Source: Deltaproteobacteria bacterium
Lineage (GTDB): Bacteria; Myxococcota_A; UBA9160; SMWR01
Reading direction: 5' to 3'
NCBI GenBank assembly: GCA_029261905.1
Contig: JAJDAM010000820.1
Location: 1 to 9,651 of the forward strand
Length of the DNA stretch: 9,651 bases
Part shown: positions 6,229 through 9,651 of the stretch, in pieces
Numbering within the stretch: the stretch's first letter is position 1
Layout of the letters: each line of letters starts with the position of its first letter
Notes under the pieces: generated by a model
The model's database searches: none
What the model saw: the letters and a program-made list of their open reading frames with translations, nothing else
Told to the model about the DNA's origin: nothing
Translations under genes and position numbers: made by a program

Positions 6229-7377
6229 GTGGAATTTCATTGGTCCGCTGAAGATTCCGAGTTTCGGGAAGAACTGCTTCGCTTCATGGCCGAGCACTTG
6301 CCGGACGATTGGGAAGAGATTTCCAAAGGCGGTCCGGGAAGCGATGACCAGGCCACGTTCTCTCGGGAGTTTTGCGCCCTACTTGCCGACCGCGGTTGGC
6401 TGACGCAAAGCTGGCCGAAGGAGTTCGGCGGCAAGGATGCCTCGCCATGGCGACATGCCATCCTCGGCGAGGAGATGTGGGCGGCCGGCGAACCGCGCGG
6501 CCCGCAGTACATGAACGTGAACTGGATCGGTCCCACGATCATGGAGTACGGCAGTGAGGAACAGAAGGCGCTCCATCTGCCACTGATATCGCGCGGTGAT
6601 GTGTTGTGGTGCCAGGGGTTTTCCGAGCCGGAAGCCGGTTCTGATCTGGTTGCTCTGCGGACGTTGGCGATTCGTGATGGGGATTTCTACGTCGTCAATG
6701 GCAGCAAGATCTGGACGTCGTATGTGAATCACGCTCAGTATTGCTTCTTGCTGGTTCGAACAGACCCCGAATCGAAGCGGCACCGCGGTATTTCCATCCT
6801 GCTGGTGCCGATGGATCTGCCCGGCATCGAGGTACGAGAGATCCCGTCAGTGGTGGGCGATCGCTATTTCCACGAAGTCTTCTTCAGTGATGTCCGCGTA
6901 CCGGTCGGCTGCCGGCTCGGACCCGAGCACGAAGGCTGGAACGTGGTCGCCTATTCGCTGCAGTATGAACGGGTCGGCGCGGCGAGATACGCGCGCGCGG
7001 CACGCATGTTGGATGCGTTGGCACAGTACGCAGACGAGTGCGGGCTACTCGACGATCCAACGACGCTCGAAAAACTCGGGGAAGCGCGTGCCGCGTGCGA
7101 GGCGTCTCGGGTGCTGACCTATCGGGTGATCGACCTGCGGGCGCACGGAAGCCCACCCACTGCCGACACGAATGTCGCGCGCGTTGCGGGTACTCTGGCC
7201 GAGCGGGCGGTAGCCGATCTGGCAATGGAGATCTACGGCCGCGATGGCCTCGAGTACGGGTCGTTCGCGGACTCGCACTTTCGCCTCGCGATGACTGCGG
7301 GCGTCGCGGTCGGGACGACCGAAGTCAACTTGAATCTCGTCGCCGGGCGATTTCTCGGTCTACCACGAGACTCGTGA
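6229..7377 (+). CDS. Acyl-CoA dehydrogenase, large catalytic-type subunit (FadE family)
   Basis: This 382-residue flavoenzyme should introduce an alpha,beta double bond into an acyl-CoA. Family motifs are clear: N-terminal EFHWSAEDSEFREELLRFM; CQGFSEPEAGSDL (128-140) and NGSKIWTS (157-164) of the flavin-binding middle domain; the HRGISILLVPM strand; and a C-terminal GTTEVNLNLVAGRFLGLPR. At the medium-chain catalytic position just before the GT of that last motif there is a Val, not Glu. Glu247 in SLQYERVG aligns with the helix-G catalytic base of isovaleryl-CoA-type enzymes and is the likely base. The usual Arg-x-x-Phe-Gly flavin motif of the C-terminal domain is absent, suggesting it depends on a partner. 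The start is the GTG at 6229, with GGGAG eight bases upstream; it yields the expected N-terminus, whereas the upstream open frame does not. It is the first gene of the operon. The substrate is unknown. Confidence 0.93.
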   Translation: MEFHWSAEDSEFREELLRFMAEHLPDDWEEISKGGPGSDDQATFSREFCALLADRGWLTQSWPKEFGGKDASPWRHAILGEEMWAAGEPRGPQYMNVNWIGPTIMEYGSEEQKALHLPLISRGDVLWCQGFSEPEAGSDLVALRTLAIRDGDFYVVNGSKIWTSYVNHAQYCFLLVRTDPESKRHRGISILLVPMDLPGIEVREIPSVVGDRYFHEVFFSDVRVPVGCRLGPEHEGWNVVAYSLQYERVGAARYARAARMLDALAQYADECGLLDDPTTLEKLGEARAACEASRVLTYRVIDLRAHGSPPTADTNVARVAGTLAERAVADLAMEIYGRDGLEYGSFADSHFRLAMTAGVAVGTTEVNLNLVAGRFLGLPRDS

Positions 7378-7381
7378 TCCG

Positions 7382-8362
7382 ATGAATTTCGAACTCGACG
7401 ACGACCAGATCGCGATCCTCGACGCCGTCGGGGGGCTGCTCGATCGACATGCTGGCGCCGCACGAGCGATCGAACTCGCGGCAAAAGCCGAATACGACCA
7501 CGCGCTGGAAGCGGCGCTGTGTGACGCGGGCTTCCTCGGTGTCGCGCTGGCCGATGAGACCGGCAGTCTCGAAGCGGCACTCATCACCGAATCCGTTGCC
7601 AGGGCCGGCGGTGTCGTCGCCGTTGCAGCGGCTGCACTGATTGCTCCCGGACTGACTGGGAAGAATCTGCCGGGGCCGATCGCGGTCGCTCGCGTGGATC
7701 CATCGCGCCCGAATCGATCGGCGCCGATTCGCTTTGCGGGCCACGCGAGAACGCTGCTGGTCCTCGATGGCGAACACGCGCGCATCGTCACCCTCGAGAC
7801 GGGAGACGCGGAGCCGACAGCTTCGAACTACGGCTATCCGATGGCGCGTCTTTCGCGCGCAGCGATGGAGCGAGGCGATGATCTGCCGGTAGGGTCGGGC
7901 GCGCGGCTGGCCCGGTGGTGGCGGCTCGCGATCGCTGTCGAGGCCGTCGGTGCGATGGGGGCAGCGCTCGATACCACGGTGGAGTTCGTCAAGAATCGCC
8001 GCCAGTTCGGGCGCGCGATCGGAAGCTTTCAGGCTGTGCAGCATCGGCTCGCGGAGTGCGCGGTTCTCGTCGAGGGGAGCCGCTGGCTCGCCTACGAAGC
8101 CGCCTACGCAGATTCCGAGCAAGCCGGTGTGGGGAAAGATGGTGTGTGCGAAGAGCGCGCAGCGACAGCGGCAGCTCACGCTACGGCAGCGGCGGGTCGC
8201 GTGTTCGCCGAGACGCATCAGCTGACCGGAGCGATGGGTTTCACGCGCGAGCACGACCTCCATGTGTGGAGCATGCGATTGCAGGCCCTGCGGGTGGAAC
8301 TCGACGGTGTGTCGGGGCAGCGCCGAGCCGTCGCTCTGGCACGCTGGGGCCGGTCGCATTGA
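7382..8362 (+). CDS. Acyl-CoA dehydrogenase, short non-catalytic-type subunit 1
   Basis: This is a 326-residue member of the acyl-CoA dehydrogenase family. It starts MNFELDDDQIAILDAVGGLL, typical of the N-terminal helical domain. The middle beta domain is shortened and lacks the SEPxAGSD flavin signature. The C-terminal domain has a clear NRRQFGRAIGSFQAVQHRLA (Arg206, Gln208, Phe209, Gly210), which in this family binds the flavin across the subunit interface. Counting 26 residues back from that Arg, where isovaleryl-type enzymes carry the catalytic Glu, there is a Trp, so it probably lacks its own helix-G base. The ATG is four bases after the stop of the preceding gene, with only a weak ribosome binding site, so translation is likely coupled. 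The pattern matches the small subunit of heterotetrameric ChsE-type dehydrogenases, with the preceding protein as partner. Substrate unknown. Confidence 0.9.
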   Translation: MNFELDDDQIAILDAVGGLLDRHAGAARAIELAAKAEYDHALEAALCDAGFLGVALADETGSLEAALITESVARAGGVVAVAAAALIAPGLTGKNLPGPIAVARVDPSRPNRSAPIRFAGHARTLLVLDGEHARIVTLETGDAEPTASNYGYPMARLSRAAMERGDDLPVGSGARLARWWRLAIAVEAVGAMGAALDTTVEFVKNRRQFGRAIGSFQAVQHRLAECAVLVEGSRWLAYEAAYADSEQAGVGKDGVCEERAATAAAHATAAAGRVFAETHQLTGAMGFTREHDLHVWSMRLQALRVELDGVSGQRRAVALARWGRSH

Positions 8363-9336
8363 CGCTGGATCTGCTGTTCGACGAAGCGCAGCAGGCGATC
8401 GTGGACGGAATCGGGCAATTCTGTCGAGATCGTTTTTCCGACGACATGGCACGGCAGCCGCGTTCGAGCCTTCCTCGCGCGTTGTGGACCGAACTCGCTG
8501 ATTTGGGGGTGCTGGCTCTGGCCACGCCCGAAGGAGACGGCGAAGCTCTCGAAATCGTGGCGGCTTGTGAAGCACTCGGCCGCGCCGTCTTCCCGGGGCC
8601 ATTGCTTCACACGTTCATGGCGACGCAGCTTTTTGGCGTGGAGGAGCGCGAGGCGCTGGCTTCCGGCAGGCAGGTGGTGTCGATTGGCGAGCCGCCACTG
8701 ATGCCGTGGGCGAATGACGCTTCCCTGTTCGTCGAACTCGATGGTGAACGCGCCTTCGCCGCGCGGCCAACAGGACCAATCGAGCCGCTCGACACATTGG
8801 GTGGAGAACCCTGGGGGCGCGTCGAGTTGGAGCGCGAGAGGGAGCTCGACGGTGTGGCTCGCGGCCTCGCGATCTATCAGATCGCTCTGGCCGCCTATCT
8901 CACGGCGGCGGCACGGCGGCTCGTTGAGAAAACGAGCGAGCACGCACGTACGCGAAGGCAGTTCGGCAAAGCGATCGGAGAATTTCAGGCCGTTGCGCAT
9001 CCGTTGGCGGATTGCGAAATGCGGCTCTTGGCCTCGGAGACGCTCGCCAGAGAGGCGGCTTTTCGGTTCGACCAGCTCTACGCCCGGTCGTCGGAATCGA
9101 TCACCCCGAAATCGGCTCCGGATGCGAAGGTACGGGCCGCAGCCAGTGCGGCGCGATTGTCGGCTGCAGCAGCTGGCGTCGAAACGATATCGGTATGTCA
9201 TCAGCTCTTTGGTGCAGTTGGAATTACACTCGAAGGGCCGATCTTTCACATCACGCGCCGAATCCGCCAGCTCGTTTCCCAACGCCCAGGGGAGGACGCC
9301 GCACGTCGAGCCGTGCTCGATGAATTCGGTGTCTGA
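8359..9336 (+). CDS. Acyl-CoA dehydrogenase, short non-catalytic-type subunit 2
   Basis: This 325-residue acyl-CoA dehydrogenase family protein is organised like its upstream neighbour. It has an N-terminal helical segment (LDLLFDEAQQAIVDGIGQFC), a reduced middle domain without SEPxAGSD, and RRQFGKAIGEFQAVAHPLAD (Arg199, Gln201, Phe202, Gly203) for flavin contact. The position 26 residues before that Arg is Tyr instead of catalytic Glu, and no Glu stands at the medium-chain position near the C-terminus either (RRIRQLVSQRPG). The start is the TTG at 8359, in a TTGA overlap with the previous stop. This rare start codon is the only one giving a family-like N-terminus; the open frame upstream (7915-8358) is a shadow of the preceding gene. 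Overlap implies translational coupling. It may be an alternative or additional partner for the large subunit. It is clearly diverged from short subunit 1, so it is not a recent tandem copy. Confidence 0.9.
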   Translation: MTLDLLFDEAQQAIVDGIGQFCRDRFSDDMARQPRSSLPRALWTELADLGVLALATPEGDGEALEIVAACEALGRAVFPGPLLHTFMATQLFGVEEREALASGRQVVSIGEPPLMPWANDASLFVELDGERAFAARPTGPIEPLDTLGGEPWGRVELERERELDGVARGLAIYQIALAAYLTAAARRLVEKTSEHARTRRQFGKAIGEFQAVAHPLADCEMRLLASETLAREAAFRFDQLYARSSESITPKSAPDAKVRAAASAARLSAAAAGVETISVCHQLFGAVGITLEGPIFHITRRIRQLVSQRPGEDAARRAVLDEFGV

Positions 9337-9357
9337 CTGGCGCATCTGAGGTACCGC

Positions 9358-9651
9358 ATGGTCGAGAACAACGATCCGTTGCCCCAAAAAACGAAACGAA
9401 ACATCGATGCCGACCCAGGCGACCTCGACGCTTCGCTTGCGGGCGTGATCTATCGAGTTCGCGACGGCATCGCGACGATTACGCTGAATCGCCCCGACCG
9501 GGGGAATTCACTGACTCCGTCGATGCAGAAGGTGATCCGCGAAATCTGGACGGATGTCCGAGAGAACAGTGACATACGAGTCGCGATCCTCACGGCATCC
9601 GGCGACCGGCACTTCTGCACAGGCTTCGATCTGGGCGAGAGTGATGCCGAG
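9358..9651 (+). CDS. Enoyl-CoA hydratase/isomerase (crotonase family), N-terminal part (runs off the right edge)
   Basis: The first 98 residues are present. After a polar, Lys/Asp-containing leader of about 28 residues come VIYRVRDGIATITLNRPDR and VAILTASGDRHFCTGFDLGE. These are the first strand signature and the oxyanion-hole region of the crotonase fold (commonly GxxFCAGxDL; here Thr replaces the small Ala). Members hydrate or isomerise enoyl-CoA esters, the step after the dehydrogenases encoded just upstream. The ATG at 9358 has GAGG six bases upstream and lies 21 bases after the previous stop, so it belongs to the same operon. An internal GTG at 9445 would give a more usual N-terminal length but has no ribosome binding site. 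The catalytic Glu residues lie beyond the window, so hydratase cannot be told from isomerase or another crotonase. Confidence 0.92.
   Translation, partial: MVENNDPLPQKTKRNIDADPGDLDASLAGVIYRVRDGIATITLNRPDRGNSLTPSMQKVIREIWTDVRENSDIRVAILTASGDRHFCTGFDLGESDAE

Noticed and set aside
7928..7935. GCGATCGC octamer, also at 6857-6864, like the cyanobacterial HIP1 repeat
   Set aside because: Only a couple of copies, both inside coding sequence; expected in GC-rich DNA and the gene content is not cyanobacterial.
8330..8362. Possible recent duplication of the two short dehydrogenase genes
   Set aside because: The two proteins share only the general family layout and differ nearly everywhere outside RRQFG; they are old paralogues, not a recent tandem copy.
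7325..8602. 425-residue minus-strand open frame across the short dehydrogenase genes
   Set aside because: Antisense shadow; the plus strand carries clear acyl-CoA dehydrogenase motifs in tightly spaced genes.
8218..9387. 389-residue minus-strand open frame opposite short subunit 2
   Set aside because: Antisense shadow without motifs.

Overview
The window is GC-rich bacterial DNA holding seven recognisable genes and no RNA gene, mobile element or CRISPR array that I can see. The mix is a secreted propeller protein with a CNDGIDNDGDG calcium motif and a dockerin repeat, a PEP-CTERM surface protein, and several FadE-type acyl-CoA dehydrogenases. It suggests an environmental Gram-negative of the former deltaproteobacteria (Myxococcota, Desulfobacterota or Binatota type). 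That assignment is an inference from gene content only.

Left arm, minus strand (1-6042), in transcription order from the centre leftwards. First comes a very large secreted protein (start 6042) with an NHL/SMP-30-like propeller, a PQQ-dehydrogenase-like propeller, a calcium-binding segment, a dockerin-type repeat pair and a C-terminal sorting signal. Next is a small secreted cohesin-like PEP-CTERM protein (2152-2709), then an AMP-forming acyl-CoA ligase (434-2074), then the start of a class I SAM-dependent methyltransferase that runs off the left edge (1-215). The large gene has no stop codon of its own. Its frame runs through its sorting signal and a non-protein-like linker straight into the signal peptide of the PEP-CTERM protein. 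This is the oddest thing in the window: a lost stop, a natural fusion, or a sequence error.

Centre (6043-6228): a divergent intergenic region. It holds a perfect 16-bp palindrome that overlaps the ribosome binding site of the rightward operon, and a second 13-bp palindrome 50 bases upstream of it. Both are candidate operators.

Right arm, plus strand (6229-9651): a tightly packed operon of one full-size (382 aa) and two short (326 and 325 aa) acyl-CoA dehydrogenase genes, followed by the start of an enoyl-CoA hydratase gene. Junctions are 4 bases apart, then a 4-base TTGA overlap, then 21 bases apart. The large dehydrogenase keeps a helix-G-type catalytic Glu but lacks the Arg-x-x-Phe-Gly flavin motif. 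Both short ones keep that motif but lack the catalytic Glu. This is the split seen in heterotetrameric dehydrogenases of sterol side-chain catabolism (ChsE type).

Taken together, the ligase, dehydrogenases and hydratase can supply CoA activation, alpha,beta-desaturation and hydration of an acyl substrate, probably a bulky or unusual one. The identity of the substrate is not visible. Whether the surface proteins act in the same pathway is open.
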